Made by a program: the position numbers and the translations under genes. Under the pieces are notes generated by a model. The model was not told the DNA's origin. It saw nothing but the letters and a program-made list of their open reading frames with translations, and did not search any database. A stretch of DNA of 64,000 bases, from NCBI RefSeq assembly GCF_000331535.1, contig NZ_AMZN01000033.1, positions 1 to 64,000 of the forward strand, read 5' to 3'. This DNA comes from Fulvivirga imtechensis AK7. Lineage in GTDB: Bacteria; Bacteroidota; Bacteroidia; Cytophagales; Cyclobacteriaceae. Below, in pieces: positions 17,597 to 27,017 of the stretch. Every line of letters starts with the position of its first letter. The stretch's first letter is position 1.

Positions 17597-19084
17597 CTAA
17601 TCCTTAGGCTCTATCTGGCGCATTAACGTTGGTTGTTCACGGTGCATCATCTTTTGAATAACATTATGCATCCACCATATACAAATGGAGGAAAGTACAA
17701 GCGTGAACATCCAGGCGCTGGTCCACAGCCCGGAACCTTCCAATAAGTAGCCAAAAATAATAGGGCAGAAAAACCCACCTAAGCCACCAAGTACGCCTAC
17801 CATACCTCCTACTACACCCACCTCTTCAGGGAAATACTCGGGGATGTGCTTATAAACTGCCGCCATACCTATTCCCCATATACTACCCAAAAGTATGACC
17901 AACACTGTAAATACCCATATATTGGCCTGGAAGAATATCTTAGTTTCACCTCTTGCCAACAACTGTTTCTTGTTGACCTGTTGCCCCTCTTCTACCACAG
18001 GTTCCTGCCAGGCACTTTTTTCAGGAAAAACAACATCTCCTTCCGCTGCCTCAGAATTTGTTTTCCTTTTAGGCTTCAGTTTGTATTCGATACCGGCTAC
18101 AATTATTTTATCTTCTGTTACATGGGTTACTGTACCAGCCTTTTTGGCCATAATGCCATTACCGGGTGAGGAGATCTCCATTTTTGGAAAAATCAATAAG
18201 AAGCTGATCACCAATGAAGAACCCAGTACCCAGTACATCACCTTTCGCGCCCCCAGCTTATCCGACAACAAACCACCTAAAGCCCTCGTTAACCCTGAAG
18301 GAAAGCTGAAAGCAGCAGCGAGTACACCGGCTGTGACCAGAGGAAGATAATATACGTTTACAAAATATGGCACCAACCACTGTGAGAAGGCCACAAAACA
18401 GCCAAATACCAGGAAGTAATAAAGTCCAAACCGCCACACCCTCACACTGCCCAAAGGGCGGAGGAGCTTTTTGAGTGTACGCTGGGTGTCCGGTTTTTTA
18501 TTCCTGGCAAAGAGCAGGAAAATAACAGCCATAGCCACCAATATGGCCGCATAGATAACAGGCAGCATTCTCCAGTTTTCCAGTTCGGTGCCATTGTTGG
18601 TGAGCTTCAACAACACAGTAGGGGCAAACAGCGTAGTGAGGGCTGCACCGGCATTGCCGGCTCCAAAAATACCCAGGGCGCGACCCTGCCAGGCTTTATT
18701 GTACCACATTGATGTATAGGCGATACCCACTGCAAAAGATGCTCCTGTAAGACCGTAGCCAAAGCTGCAAAGAGCAAAGCCAAGAAATGAATCAGCGTAT
18801 TGAAGCAAAAACATCGGAACAGCGCTCACCAACAGCAACCCTCCGAACACCCATTTCCCGCCAAACTTATCTGTAAGTATGCCCAATGGCAATCGAAAAA
18901 TAGCCCCGGTCAACACCGGAATACCAAGCAGTAAACCAACCTGCACGGAACTCCAGTCGTAAACACCATTATCAACAAGAAACGTAACAGCCACCCCATT
19001 AAACATCCAGGCAGCAAAGCATATGGTAAATGCAAGGGTATTAAGAAAGAGCATTTTATGTGAGGTGAAAGTCGGACTGTCCAT
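17597..19084 (-). CDS. narK: NarK-like nitrate/nitrite transporter with an inserted domain
   Basis: The protein has 495 residues. It has the MFS fold and the nitrate-porter signature GIFGAGNAGAALTTLFAP (about 139-156), a second Gly-rich segment GVLGGLGGFFCPIIFG, and conserved Arg in the substrate helices (FRLPLG, LTRALGG). An extra stretch, about residues 301-386, interrupts the last third, between TM9 and TM10 by my count. It contains GTVTHVTEDKIIVAGIEY and VVEEGQQVNKKQLLARG, which look like the two halves of a barrel-sandwich hybrid domain. It is the first gene of the molybdoenzyme locus, 164 bp ahead of the NarI-like gene. Confidence 0.88.
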   Translation of the reverse strand: MDSPTFTSHKMLFLNTLAFTICFAAWMFNGVAVTFLVDNGVYDWSSVQVGLLLGIPVLTGAIFRLPLGILTDKFGGKWVFGGLLLVSAVPMFLLQYADSFLGFALCSFGYGLTGASFAVGIAYTSMWYNKAWQGRALGIFGAGNAGAALTTLFAPTVLLKLTNNGTELENWRMLPVIYAAILVAMAVIFLLFARNKKPDTQRTLKKLLRPLGSVRVWRFGLYYFLVFGCFVAFSQWLVPYFVNVYYLPLVTAGVLAAAFSFPSGLTRALGGLLSDKLGARKVMYWVLGSSLVISFLLIFPKMEISSPGNGIMAKKAGTVTHVTEDKIIVAGIEYKLKPKRKTNSEAAEGDVVFPEKSAWQEPVVEEGQQVNKKQLLARGETKIFFQANIWVFTVLVILLGSIWGIGMAAVYKHIPEYFPEEVGVVGGMVGVLGGLGGFFCPIIFGYLLEGSGLWTSAWMFTLVLSSICIWWMHNVIQKMMHREQPTLMRQIEPKD

Positions 19085-19233
19085 ACCTGCCTGAAAGTGG
19101 TTTATGATTTTACAACAAAAGACTGCTAAATTGGTTGTGACAAATTCTAAAAGAATAATTACTTTTCAATTAAAATCCCCTAAAAAAATAATTTCTACAG
19201 TGTTTTTTCAGTAAAAGCCTGAAAGCAAATTAA

Positions 19234-19435
19234 ATGCAACACCTCACCCACCAAAGCCCTGTGGTTATACTACTTTCTGCACATCCCTCTCCTTTGGGGG
19301 TTTGTCTCGGGAAGGAATCGAAGCGATCGGTAACGAAGTGCGGCAATCCCCTCTTCCTTGGAGAGGGGAAGGGGGTGCCCGGACGTAACGCAGTGAAGAT
19401 CCGGGATCTCCTCGTTACTGTCAGTGTCCGGGCTT
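19234..19435. repeat. Composite REP-like intergenic palindromes
   Basis: The stretch includes CCCCTCTTCCTTGGAGAGG, self-complementary at its ends, the related CTCTCCTTTGGGGG upstream, and CCGGACGTAACGCAGTGAAG/GATCCGGG blocks. The look is that of degenerate palindromic repeats common in Bacteroidetes intergenic DNA. It begins about 150 bp upstream of the narK-like gene and does not code for a recognisable protein. Confidence 0.45.
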
Positions 19436-19612
19436 CAGCTTCTGCCATAGATCAGGTCCCAAACTTTTCTGCCTGATCCAGAAAAAGCAGACACCGGCAA
19501 CGGGGTAAAACCATAAACCAACCACAACAAAACGTGGGTTTTCAAGCTCATTATAAGCAATCTCCTCTTCATGCACACCTGCGAAGAGAAGATTGCTATT
19601 CCTTATAGTCAT
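19421..19612 (-). CDS. Possible small membrane protein
   Basis: An open frame of 63 codons with one hydrophobic helix (FVVVGLWFYPVAGVCFFWI) flanked by charged residues. It begins with MTIRNSNLLFAGVHEEE and ends inside the REP-like region, so its C-terminus may be altered by that repeat. There is no family match that I recognise and no operon partner. It could equally be a chance frame. Confidence 0.3.
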   Translation of the reverse strand: MTIRNSNLLFAGVHEEEIAYNELENPRFVVVGLWFYPVAGVCFFWIRQKSLGPDLWQKLKPGH

Positions 19613-19670
19613 AGTTCATACCAATGACAAGTTTACATTACATGCTGATGGTCAGATGATAGCATCTAAC

Positions 19671-19726
19671 AACGGGGCTCAAACAGTGTGATTTACAAAG
19701 TGTACGTGTGGCATTGAAATTCTTAA
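19671..19726 (-). repeat. Dispersed repeat B, partial copy
   Basis: Read on the minus strand, it matches the block at 26913-26968: TAAGAATTTCAATGCCACAC, then GTACAC, TAAATCACACTGTTTGAGCC and CGTT. Only one arm of the palindrome is present here; the copy near 26.9 kb is complete with both arms. Confidence 0.6.
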
Positions 19727-19825
19727 CATCATTTCCTCAAGGCCGATCAGGAAATGTAATTACCCACAAAAAAAACTGCCAAGCTTGTTGATGCCTACCG
19801 AGGACGTTAAAGCCGAGTTTACTTA

Positions 19826-19949
19826 GTGCCTGTAAGAAAACGCCAATGTCCGCGTTATGCTTGTCCCAAAAATGCTCTCGTACCTCAGTACGCTCCGCTT
19901 TTTAGGACAAGCCTTGACGTTTTCCCACTTAGAGTTTTCTAAGAGACAC
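19826..19949 (-). repeat. MITE-like repeat, copy 2
   Basis: A shorter copy of the repeat at 4105, in the opposite orientation. It keeps both terminal inverted repeats (TGTAAGAAAACGCC at the left end, TTCTAAGAGACAC at the right), the GCTTGTCCCAAAAATGCTC block and the ACTTAGAGTTTTC block. It sits just downstream of the SRPBCC gene pair. Confidence 0.7.
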
Positions 19950-19963
19950 TACTCAAGCGTCAG

Positions 19964-20455
19964 TTAGTTCAACTTCCACTTTTCCGCCAGTTCGGCATTA
20001 AACCCATCTTTATCTTTCGGGTTTGGCTCACCTTTGCCATAAGTGATCAGCTTGTAAAGACTATTGGTGATGTAGCCCGTCCAGGCATCATTACAAACCT
20101 CATAGCACTCGTACTCCGGGACTAATCCCTGGTGAGTAAATTTGATTTTTGTTTTACCATCTCCCTGTGTTATTTCAAAGATGAGCTTGGTATCCACCCA
20201 CTCCGTCTTGTCCTCAATGAAGTTAAATTCATTTTCCAACACTTGATAAACCAGTTTGCTGTTTTCATCCATTTCGATCAGCTTGATTTTGCATAGATGG
20301 ATGTTTTTGTAGTGGTAGAAAAACACTTCATTGAGTTCATCTGTCGGACCTTCGATTTCTTCCGACCACCACGCACGGAAATCTTTAATGGCATTATAGG
20401 CCTTTTCAGGAGTTGCCTCTACATAAATTGTTGCTGTGTAATCTTGATCGTTCAT
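19964..20455 (-). CDS. SRPBCC/AHSA1-domain protein (second of a tandem pair)
   Basis: The ATG at 20455 (MNDQDYTATIYVEATPEKAY) gives 163 residues and begins right at the start of a helix-grip SRPBCC fold. Conserved points are FRAWWSEEIEG, a central FIEDKTEWVDTKLIFEI and the ending HQGLVPEYECYEVCNDAW. The upstream gene's product shares these motifs, so they are tandem duplicates. An upstream ATG at 20569 would add an export-like leader (MQAILIFSLAAALG, then PPC), which would make a lipoprotein; I think this is chance, but it is open. The ligand is unknown. Confidence 0.8.
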   Translation of the reverse strand: MNDQDYTATIYVEATPEKAYNAIKDFRAWWSEEIEGPTDELNEVFFYHYKNIHLCKIKLIEMDENSKLVYQVLENEFNFIEDKTEWVDTKLIFEITQGDGKTKIKFTHQGLVPEYECYEVCNDAWTGYITNSLYKLITYGKGEPNPKDKDGFNAELAEKWKLN

Positions 20456-20580
20456 GTTGTTTATATTTGAAGTATTCGATATTAGTTTATTTTCAGGTGT
20501 TTTCGAGTCACCATGGCAGGGCGGTAGCCCCAGCGCGGCTGCCAGTGAAAAGATCAATATTGCTTGCATGCTTTCGTTAA

Positions 20581-21036
20581 TCAATTTCCATTTAACACCT
20601 GCTTGAGATTGTCCATATAGGCTGTCCAGGCCATTGAGCAGTTACCGTAACATTCAAACGTGGGTACTAAGCCTTCATGGGTAAATGTTACCACCGTTGT
20701 TTCTCCCTGCCTGGCGATATCAAACCTGATCTTTGTATTCAGCCATTCGTTCGGTTGATCAAGGAAGGTAAGCCGGCTTTCTGTGACCATCCACACGATT
20801 TTGCTGTGCGGCACTAATTCAATTAGCCTGTGTTTAGAAAAATGGAGGCCTCCACCCGCCAGAAAAGAAAACTCATCGTTGACCTTGGTGCTGTGTCCGG
20901 TGATGGTTTCTTCATAAAAGCCAGACCACCACTTTTTAACATCAAGCAATAGATGATACACTTCTTCATGAGATTTTGCTGTACTAAAGCTGTAGCTAAA
21001 GTCTGTTGATTTTGTTTTTTTGATCGTTGTTTTCAT
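20581..21036 (-). CDS. SRPBCC/AHSA1-domain protein (first of a tandem pair)
   Basis: The protein has 151 residues and covers a single SRPBCC (Bet v1/AHSA1-like) domain: HEEVYHLLLDVKKWWSGFYE, then FLAGGGLHFSKHRLIELVP, FLDQPNEWLNTKIRFDI and HEGLVPTFECYGNCSMAW. Such domains bind hydrophobic small molecules or interact with chaperones. The gene has its own promoter (TTG-N18-TAAATTTG read leftward) and is divergent from a GlxA-type regulator, with which it shares an inverted operator-like sequence. The two SRPBCC genes are probably controlled by that regulator. Confidence 0.85.
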   Translation of the reverse strand: MKTTIKKTKSTDFSYSFSTAKSHEEVYHLLLDVKKWWSGFYEETITGHSTKVNDEFSFLAGGGLHFSKHRLIELVPHSKIVWMVTESRLTFLDQPNEWLNTKIRFDIARQGETTVVTFTHEGLVPTFECYGNCSMAWTAYMDNLKQVLNGN

Positions 21037-21074
21037 TTCGATTTTTTATGTCAAACCTTGAGTTTATTGTTTTA

Positions 21075-21161
21075 CAAATTTAATGTCTATAATACCCTTA
21101 CAAAATGGTTAAATCAGACATTATAAAAGGTTGATATAGACATAACTCTTTTCTATTTTTG
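21075..21161. promoter_or_regulatory. Divergent promoters with inverted operator
   Basis: Rightward: TTG (21131) -N20- TATTTTTG (21154-21161), 17 bp before the regulator's ATG. Leftward: TTG (complement of 21101-21103) -N18- TAAATTTG (complement of 21075-21082). ATGTCTATA (21083-21091) and TATAGACAT (21135-21143) are exact inverted copies, 52 bp centre to centre, each inside one promoter's spacer. This suggests binding of a dimeric regulator, probably the AraC-type protein itself. Confidence 0.6.
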
Positions 21162-21178
21162 TTTAAAAAATCCCTCTG

Positions 21179-22153
21179 ATGCAGCATTTGTCGATAATAG
21201 TCCCGAATGGAGAGAATAACCTGAGTAGTATAGTAGGTTCGTACAAAATTTTCTCCAGAGCCAATGCTATCCGGAAAAGCAAAGGCCAAAAGGAGCGTTT
21301 TAAAATTGAGTTAGTGGGCACTTCAGAAAATGTTGATTTCTATGACGGATTATTCACCGTAAAAACGCATTCGCATATACTCGGCATTAAAAAAACCGAC
21401 CTCGTGATCATTCCTTCACTGAATCATAATTATGAGAAAGCCCTAAAAGACAATGGACCATTGATAGAATGGCTCATAAAACAATACAAAGAAGGAGCGT
21501 CTATTGCCAGCATTTGCACCGGGGCATTCCTGCTTGCGGCAACGGGGCTGCTCAATGGAAAAAGTTGCTCCACACATTGGTCTGTAGATACTGAGTTTCG
21601 GCAAATGTTTCCCAGGGTTGACCTGAAAACTGATAAACTTATAACTGATGAAAATGGGATATACACCAACGGAGGGGCCTTTTCATTTTTGAATCTGATC
21701 ATATACCTCATAGAAAAATATTACGACCGCCCCACCGCCATTCATTGCGCTAAAGTCTTTCAGATTGACCTCGACCGCAACCTGCAGTCGCAGTTTTCCA
21801 TTTTCAATGGTCATAAAAAACATGACGATACTACTGTGCAACAGGCCCAAAAGTATCTGGAGGAAAACTATAATGATAAAATCTCCATCGAATCCCTGTC
21901 AAAAAAGTTAAATATTGAAAGAAGAACCTTTGACAGAAGATTCATTAAGGCAACAGGAATTACACCTTTGGATTATCTGCAAAGGGTTAAAATCGAAGCT
22001 GCCAAAAAATCCCTTGAAAACACCCGGAAGACAGTAAATGAAGTGATGTACGAGGTGGGATATAGTGACACCAAAGCATTTAGAACTGTGTTCAGCCGAA
22101 TCACAGGCCTCTCGCCCAATGGCTACAAATCAAAATACAACAAGGAAAGTTGA
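21179..22153 (+). CDS. GlxA-type AraC-family transcriptional regulator
   Basis: The protein has 324 residues. Residues 1-190 are a DJ-1/PfpI-like domain with the nucleophile-elbow region SICTGAFLLAATGLLNG and STHWS. Residues about 215-320 are two AraC helix-turn-helix motifs (KISIESLSKKLNIERRTFDR and VNEVMYEVGYSDTKAFRTVF). Members of this group sense small molecules or act as repressors/activators of neighbouring genes. It is transcribed divergently from the SRPBCC pair with a shared operator-like inverted repeat, so it likely regulates them and itself. Confidence 0.9.
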   Translation: MQHLSIIVPNGENNLSSIVGSYKIFSRANAIRKSKGQKERFKIELVGTSENVDFYDGLFTVKTHSHILGIKKTDLVIIPSLNHNYEKALKDNGPLIEWLIKQYKEGASIASICTGAFLLAATGLLNGKSCSTHWSVDTEFRQMFPRVDLKTDKLITDENGIYTNGGAFSFLNLIIYLIEKYYDRPTAIHCAKVFQIDLDRNLQSQFSIFNGHKKHDDTTVQQAQKYLEENYNDKISIESLSKKLNIERRTFDRRFIKATGITPLDYLQRVKIEAAKKSLENTRKTVNEVMYEVGYSDTKAFRTVFSRITGLSPNGYKSKYNKES

Positions 22154-22209
22154 CAGTTTAAGAACTTTTGTCTGATCTTTGAAGAGAGTCCTACGAGGGC
22201 TATTAATTA

Positions 22210-22348
22210 GTGTTTGTAAGAAAACTCTAAGTGGTTTAAGAAAACGTTAAGATCAAGGCTTGTGAAGTGCCAAAAAGCAGAACCTACTGGGGTACGTGAG
22301 CACTTTTGGGACAAGCATAACGCAGACATTGGCGTTTCTTAGAGACAC
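22210..22348 (+). repeat. MITE-like repeat, copy 3
   Basis: Same family as the 4105 copy: it begins GTGTTTGTAAGAAAACTC and ends CTTAGAGACAC, with the GTGCCAAAAAGCAGA and CATAACGCAGACATTGGC blocks inside. AATTA occurs directly outside the left end and 1 base outside the right end, which may be a 5-bp target duplication. Confidence 0.75.
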
Positions 22349-22686
22349 GAATTAAAAAAACGCTCAAGATAAATATCAGCCTTACAAAGCACTACGGTGT
22401 AAGCGTTCATCCCAAACAAGAGTTACCGAAAATTTGAATTTCGGTTATCGGGGTATACCTTTGAATAGTGACGGGTATCATTAAAATCCATTGGTGTCCA
22501 GCGACTTGCCAAAATTAAAAATGGTAACGACTTTTCTTCAACGTTTGTACTTTCTCGTTCAAACGTAGCACTTACAGAGGGTCATCATATACTTGTCTCG
22601 CATACCAACATGCGTTTGTGTGACATGACCAAGTCTTTTTTGGCATAGGGGCAACGGAATTAATATTGAATTCGTCAGCTTAATTA
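22349..22686. other. Intergenic region between two repeats
   Basis: About 340 bp between two repeat copies. I see no open frame with coding character and no RNA gene. Short palindromes are present (AACGTTTG..CAAACGT around 22541-22566; GAATTTCGG area near 22435). It may be remnant DNA of a decayed element. Confidence 0.4.
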
Positions 22687-22909
22687 ATGCTTGTAAGAAA
22701 ACTCTAAGTGGCTTTAAGAAAACATCAAGGTCAAGCGCGCCTTTGTGTAGCCGCTTCGGCAGAGCAAGGGCTTGTGCCTGCGCACCGCAGTGCTATGGCA
22801 CACAGGTGTGAAGTCCCAAAAGCGGTAGTCCCGTACAGTTGTTACAGTTGTCGGAAAGAGCATTTTTGGGGCAAGCGTAACGCAGACATTGGCGTTTTCT
22901 TAGAGACAC
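22687..22909 (+). repeat. MITE-like repeat, copy 4 (expanded)
   Basis: Same ends as copy 3, with TGCTTGTAAGAAAACTC at the left and TTCTTAGAGACACGAATTA at the right, but the interior is longer by roughly 80 bp (blocks GTGTAGCCGCTTCGGCAGAG and GCACACAGGTGTGAAGTCCC). It ends 31 bp before the start of the A-T-AONS gene and so probably carries or displaces part of that gene's promoter. Confidence 0.75.
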
Positions 22910-22940
22910 GAATTAAAAACCAACTAAAAGAAACTAAAAC

Positions 22941-25900
22941 ATGAATGAACAACCAAATGCAACTCCGGGCATGCGAGCGGAATCCGTGCAAAACGAGAGG
23001 CATCACCCTGCAGAAACAATCTGGGAGCTGATCGCACAGCAGGCGCAGGCGCATCCGAAGCGGACAGCAGTTATCGATGGCGAAACCACTATAGACTTTA
23101 AGTATCTGACGGACCGGGCAAACGCAGTTGCGGGCGAGCTTGCAACCCGTGGGGTTGAGCCTGGCTCCCTTGTCGGTGTGTGCATGAGCCGCACCTGGGA
23201 ACTTGTGGCGACTTTACTGGGTGTATTACGAGCGGGGTGCGCATATGTACCGCTTGATCCTGCCTATCCAAAAGAGCGCGTGCGCTACATGCTGGAGCAT
23301 TCGCGCGCGCTAGCTGCCATTGTGGATGACAAGAAATGTGCAGAACTCTGCCAGGGCGTACACGAGCTCATAAGACTCGATCAGGTGGGTCAACAGACAG
23401 CGAAAACGGTAGCCGGGCCGTCTGCCAGCGACCTGGCCTACGTGATATACACCTCAGGATCAACAGGGCGGCCGAAAGGGGTTGCTATTGAGCATCGAAA
23501 TGTGGTTGCGATGATCCGGGTGATGGGCAGTTTGCTGGATAATGAGGATCTGAAGGGAATGCTGGCCGCTACCTCAGTATGTTTCGATCCCTCGGTCATG
23601 GAAATACTGGGAACCTTGTCATTAGGAGGAACAGTGGTATTGGCTAACAATATGCTCGACCTGCCGGCACTATCTTCGGCAAACCTGATAAAGAGTTGTG
23701 TTGTGGTGCCATCGGCAATACAAGCGTTGTTATCTTCAGGATGGACTCCTAATGGCATCAGAACTATCGTTTTTGGTAGTGAAGCGCTCAAACTACCACT
23801 TGTAGAGAAGGTTTTTGCGTTAAATACAGGGGCGCGGGTGTTCAATTTGTATGGCCCCACTGAAGACACCGTGTTCTCAACAGCCGCACAGGTTCATGAA
23901 GGCATCCAAACGGTTACCATTGGCAAATCAGTGCCAAATTCCCGTTCTTACATTCTCGATGATTCCATGAATCCGGTACCTGATGGCACTGAGGGGGAAC
24001 TTTATTTAGCAGGAAATCAGCTCGCGCGTGGCTACCTGTATGATGAGGAGCGTACCAAAGAACGGTTTATAGAAATGACTCCAAATGATGTGATCCCGGA
24101 GAAGCGGCTATACAAAACAGGTGATCTTTGCCGTAGAACGAAAAACGGAGAGATCGAATTTCTCGGCCGGGTTGACCAGCAGGTCAAGATCCGAGGGTTC
24201 CGGATCGAACTTGAAGAGATCGAGTCTGCACTCGAATCGATGAAAGGGATTACTGCGGCAGCCGCGGCAGCCGTAGATGGAGGCGCTGGACAAAAAATGC
24301 TTATAGCCTATATGGTGAGTCAGCACGAAGCAATTACGGATGAGCAGGTGAAAGCATATTTGGCGCAACGACTGCCAAAATATATGGTTCCCCATGTGGT
24401 GATACCCCTCAGGGAATTGCCTCTTTTGCCTAACGGAAAGCTCGACCGCAATAAATTACAGAGCTTAAAAGAGACCCGTAACTCTGTCCAGACACAACAG
24501 GCGCCTGAATCGAACCCCGGAACCATAGACTTCGCCACAGGGCAGCAAGCTGACATACTGGCTGGCATTCAGGGTGAGGTCGCCTCTCTTTTGAATTTTA
24601 GTGACCCTAAACAAATATTACCTGACCGTTCATTCGATAGCATGGGGCTTGACTCGCTGACCACCATAGAGTTAGGCAGTCGACTTTCCGGAATGCTGGG
24701 CCGAACGCTGCCGGCCACCGCAATTGTGGAGTACCCCACTCCTGAAGCCTTGACCCGTTATATTCTGAAACTTAGGGGCAGTAGCACAGATAATGAGCCT
24801 ATGGAAAAGGGGCGCAGAGTAGTTTCAGACTCTCTCGCGACTTTTCAGACACACATCCAGTCCAGCCACCCCACGTTTCAGGCTGCAAAAGTATCCGCCT
24901 GGTCGGCTACCGATAAGAGTATACTTGTGCAGGAAGTGTTACACATGGTGAATGATCAGCGCAGAAATCCCTACAGTAAGGTGCTCCGCACCGGAAGCGC
25001 AACCCGGGGTATGGTAACTGATGCATACAATGATGAAGAGCAGGAAGCCATCATCTGGACCACCAACCTGTACCTAGGCCTGAACCGCGATAAGCAAGTC
25101 ATGGAAGAATCGGCTAAGGCGTTGCAGCAATTTGGAACGGGAATGGGAACGTCTGCAGCAGCTTCAGGTATGACGGATCTTCACCTGCAGTTTGAAAAGG
25201 AGTTTGCTGAGTTGGTAGGAAAGCCTGGCGCTTGCCTGTTCCCTACAGGATATACAGCAAATGTCGGTGCCGTTGCAGGACTTCTGGGCAAAAACGATGT
25301 AGTTGTAATCGATCAACTCTGCCACGCATCCATCGTTGATGGGGCTCGACTGTGCGGCGCTACGATCAGAACATTTCAACACAACAATTCATCTGACCTG
25401 GAAGCAGTGCTTAAGTCTGAAATATCGCCTTACCGTACAGTCCTGGTTGTGCTTGAAGGTGTATACAGCATGGGCGAAGGCGCTGCACCCGTTGCAGATA
25501 TCGTGCGTATGGCTAAAAAATATGGTGCTCTTGTGTTAGTGGACGAAGCCCATTCATTCGGCTTTTACGGTGAACGTGGGGCAGGCATTTGCGCTGATCA
25601 GGGCATCACGGAAGAGGTAGACTTTATCATGACCACTCTCAGCAAAGCGCTTGGTAGTCTTGGCGGTGTGGTTGCCGCACGAGAGGAGCACATCGACCTG
25701 TTGAAGGCGTCAGCCAGAGCTTATATCTTTCAGGCCTCCATCAGCCCGGCAGATATGGCCGCAGCACTTACCGCCTTGCGCAGGATCCGCTCAGATGATA
25801 AACTGCGGGATCGACTCTGGGATACAACGCGATACATGCGCCAACGATTCACCAAAGCCGGGTATGACCTGGGGACAGGGGACGGCCCTATCGTAACCCC

Positions 25901-26552
25901 GCATTTTAGCGACAAGGATAAACTATACGCCATAGTGCAGGGCATGTATCAGCGTGGCGTGCAAACATCAGCGGTAACATACCCTATTGTGGAGAGCGGA
26001 CGCGGTCGCCTCAGGCTCATCTGCTCAGCTTCCCATACCCGTGAAGATGTTGACAGGACCCTGGAGGCCCTGATCGAAGCGGAACGTGAAGTGGATGAGC
26101 AGATGGCCGGTGCCCGGGTTGACACAAAGGAGCCAGGTATTATACAATCCGAGGTAGAGGAGTGGGCCAATGCCTTCTCTGCCTGGTTGAAAAAATTGGT
26201 GGCTAAAGCCCCTTACCCAACTCCGAATCTCGCTGTTTCCGTGAGGTTTCCCAAACAGGACGAGCCGATTACGATAGTGGTCAATGAGGGAGATGTCACA
26301 CTGGGCGCTGAAGAGCTATCTGATCTTCCGACCTGTTCATTGCTTCTCAAGGACCGGCAGACAGTCTCTGCTCTACGTACATCAAATGTTCAAGGGCTGC
26401 TTCACAGCATTAGCAAAGGTGCATGTGTGTTGAAGGGCGAGGTTGAGCCGTTTATTTGGCTCTTTGCACGAATGGTCGAACGGCAACAAGAAACACCACT
26501 TGACGTTTCGTTGAAAAACACAGAAGAAGCTATTTACCAGCCGGATTTATAG
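22941..26552 (+). CDS. A-T-AONS assembly-line enzyme with SCP2-like C-terminus
   Basis: The protein has 1203 residues. A nonribosomal-peptide adenylation domain (about 25-510) shows [59 protein letters not shown] and [12 protein letters not shown] carrier domain follows, with its phosphopantetheine Ser at about 572 ([12 protein letters not shown]). Then a PLP-dependent alpha-oxoamine synthase (about 665-1060) has [10 protein letters not shown] and Lys902 in [13 protein letters not shown] final 110 residues resemble an SCP2 lipid-binding domain. The expected chemistry is activation of an acid or amino acid, then decarboxylative condensation with a second amino acid to release an alpha-aminoketone. 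The gene stands alone between repeats and looks more GC-rich than its neighbours, suggesting transfer. Confidence 0.88.
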   Translation: MNEQPNATPGMRAESVQNERHHPAETIWELIAQQAQAHPKRTAVIDGETTIDFKYLTDRANAVAGELATRGVEPGSLVGVCMSRTWELVATLLGVLRAGCAYVPLDPAYPKERVRYMLEHSRALAAIVDDKKCAELCQGVHELIRLDQVGQQTAKTVAGPSASDLAYVIYTSGSTGRPKGVAIEHRNVVAMIRVMGSLLDNEDLKGMLAATSVCFDPSVMEILGTLSLGGTVVLANNMLDLPALSSANLIKSCVVVPSAIQALLSSGWTPNGIRTIVFGSEALKLPLVEKVFALNTGARVFNLYGPTEDTVFSTAAQVHEGIQTVTIGKSVPNSRSYILDDSMNPVPDGTEGELYLAGNQLARGYLYDEERTKERFIEMTPNDVIPEKRLYKTGDLCRRTKNGEIEFLGRVDQQVKIRGFRIELEEIESALESMKGITAAAAAAVDGGAGQKMLIAYMVSQHEAITDEQVKAYLAQRLPKYMVPHVVIPLRELPLLPNGKLDRNKLQSLKETRNSVQTQQAPESNPGTIDFATGQQADILAGIQGEVASLLNFSDPKQILPDRSFDSMGLDSLTTIELGSRLSGMLGRTLPATAIVEYPTPEALTRYILKLRGSSTDNEPMEKGRRVVSDSLATFQTHIQSSHPTFQAAKVSAWSATDKSILVQEVLHMVNDQRRNPYSKVLRTGSATRGMVTDAYNDEEQEAIIWTTNLYLGLNRDKQVMEESAKALQQFGTGMGTSAAASGMTDLHLQFEKEFAELVGKPGACLFPTGYTANVGAVAGLLGKNDVVVIDQLCHASIVDGARLCGATIRTFQHNNSSDLEAVLKSEISPYRTVLVVLEGVYSMGEGAAPVADIVRMAKKYGALVLVDEAHSFGFYGERGAGICADQGITEEVDFIMTTLSKALGSLGGVVAAREEHIDLLKASARAYIFQASISPADMAAALTALRRIRSDDKLRDRLWDTTRYMRQRFTKAGYDLGTGDGPIVTPHFSDKDKLYAIVQGMYQRGVQTSAVTYPIVESGRGRLRLICSASHTREDVDRTLEALIEAEREVDEQMAGARVDTKEPGIIQSEVEEWANAFSAWLKKLVAKAPYPTPNLAVSVRFPKQDEPITIVVNEGDVTLGAEELSDLPTCSLLLKDRQTVSALRTSNVQGLLHSISKGACVLKGEVEPFIWLFARMVERQQETPLDVSLKNTEEAIYQPDL

Positions 26553-26559
26553 AATAGGA

Positions 26560-26685
26560 AGCCGTCTCAAGGGTCAGTTCGTCATTCCAAACTTGACTTG
26601 GTGATCCCTAAAAAAGCATAGAGGCTAACATTAGGAGGCCAATATCAAGTACCAATGGCATCGGAAGAAGACTTTTGAGACGGCC
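26560..26685. repeat. Short element with GCCGTCTCAA terminal inverted repeats
   Basis: GCCGTCTCAA (26561-26570) and TTGAGACGGC (26675-26684) are exact inverted copies bounding about 125 bp of non-coding DNA. The element starts 8 bp after the stop of the A-T-AONS gene. The form is that of a small non-autonomous mobile repeat. Confidence 0.6.
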
Positions 26686-26729
26686 ATTTCAACTTAATAG
26701 TGGTGGACGTGGCTATAATTGGACTTAAG

Positions 26730-26810
26730 TTAACGTGAGTTCGATATAAAATGATTAAAAAAGGCGGTTATCCTGCCTGTCCCGAACTTGCCTAACTTGC
26801 CGCGGGGAGG
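26730..26810 (+). repeat. Direct repeat C, copy 1
   Basis: It starts with TTAACGTGAGTTCGATATA and ends with CCCGAACTTGCC...CGGGGAGG (CCCG/CGGG hairpin). The same two end blocks, in the same order and orientation, recur 470 bp downstream. The middle differs between copies. Confidence 0.55.
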
Positions 26811-26912
26811 TATCCAACAACTTTTTAGTTGATTTTGCAGATAATGACAGTTACCTGAACGCCCTTGATGAAATGGTGTTCCGCTGACGGCCAAAGCCTT
26901 TAGCGGAGGCCG

Positions 26913-27017
26913 TAAGAATTTCAATGCCACACGTACACCTCATAAATCACACTGTTTGAGCCCGTTATTTCAAACGGGGCGAGTTTGTGATTTGTTTATC
27001 GCAGGCATTGAAATTTA
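26913..27017. repeat. Dispersed repeat B, complete palindromic copy
   Basis: AATTTCAATGCC (26917-26928) and GGCATTGAAATT (27004-27015) are exact 12-bp inverted ends. Inside, TCACA...TGTGA and CCCGTT...AACGGG would extend the fold into a long hairpin. The left half matches the partial copy at 19671-19726 on the opposite strand. Confidence 0.6.

Noticed and set aside
22708-22944. A 78-codon open frame across the fourth repeat copy
   Set aside because: It depends on the repeat sequence and is not conserved in other copies.
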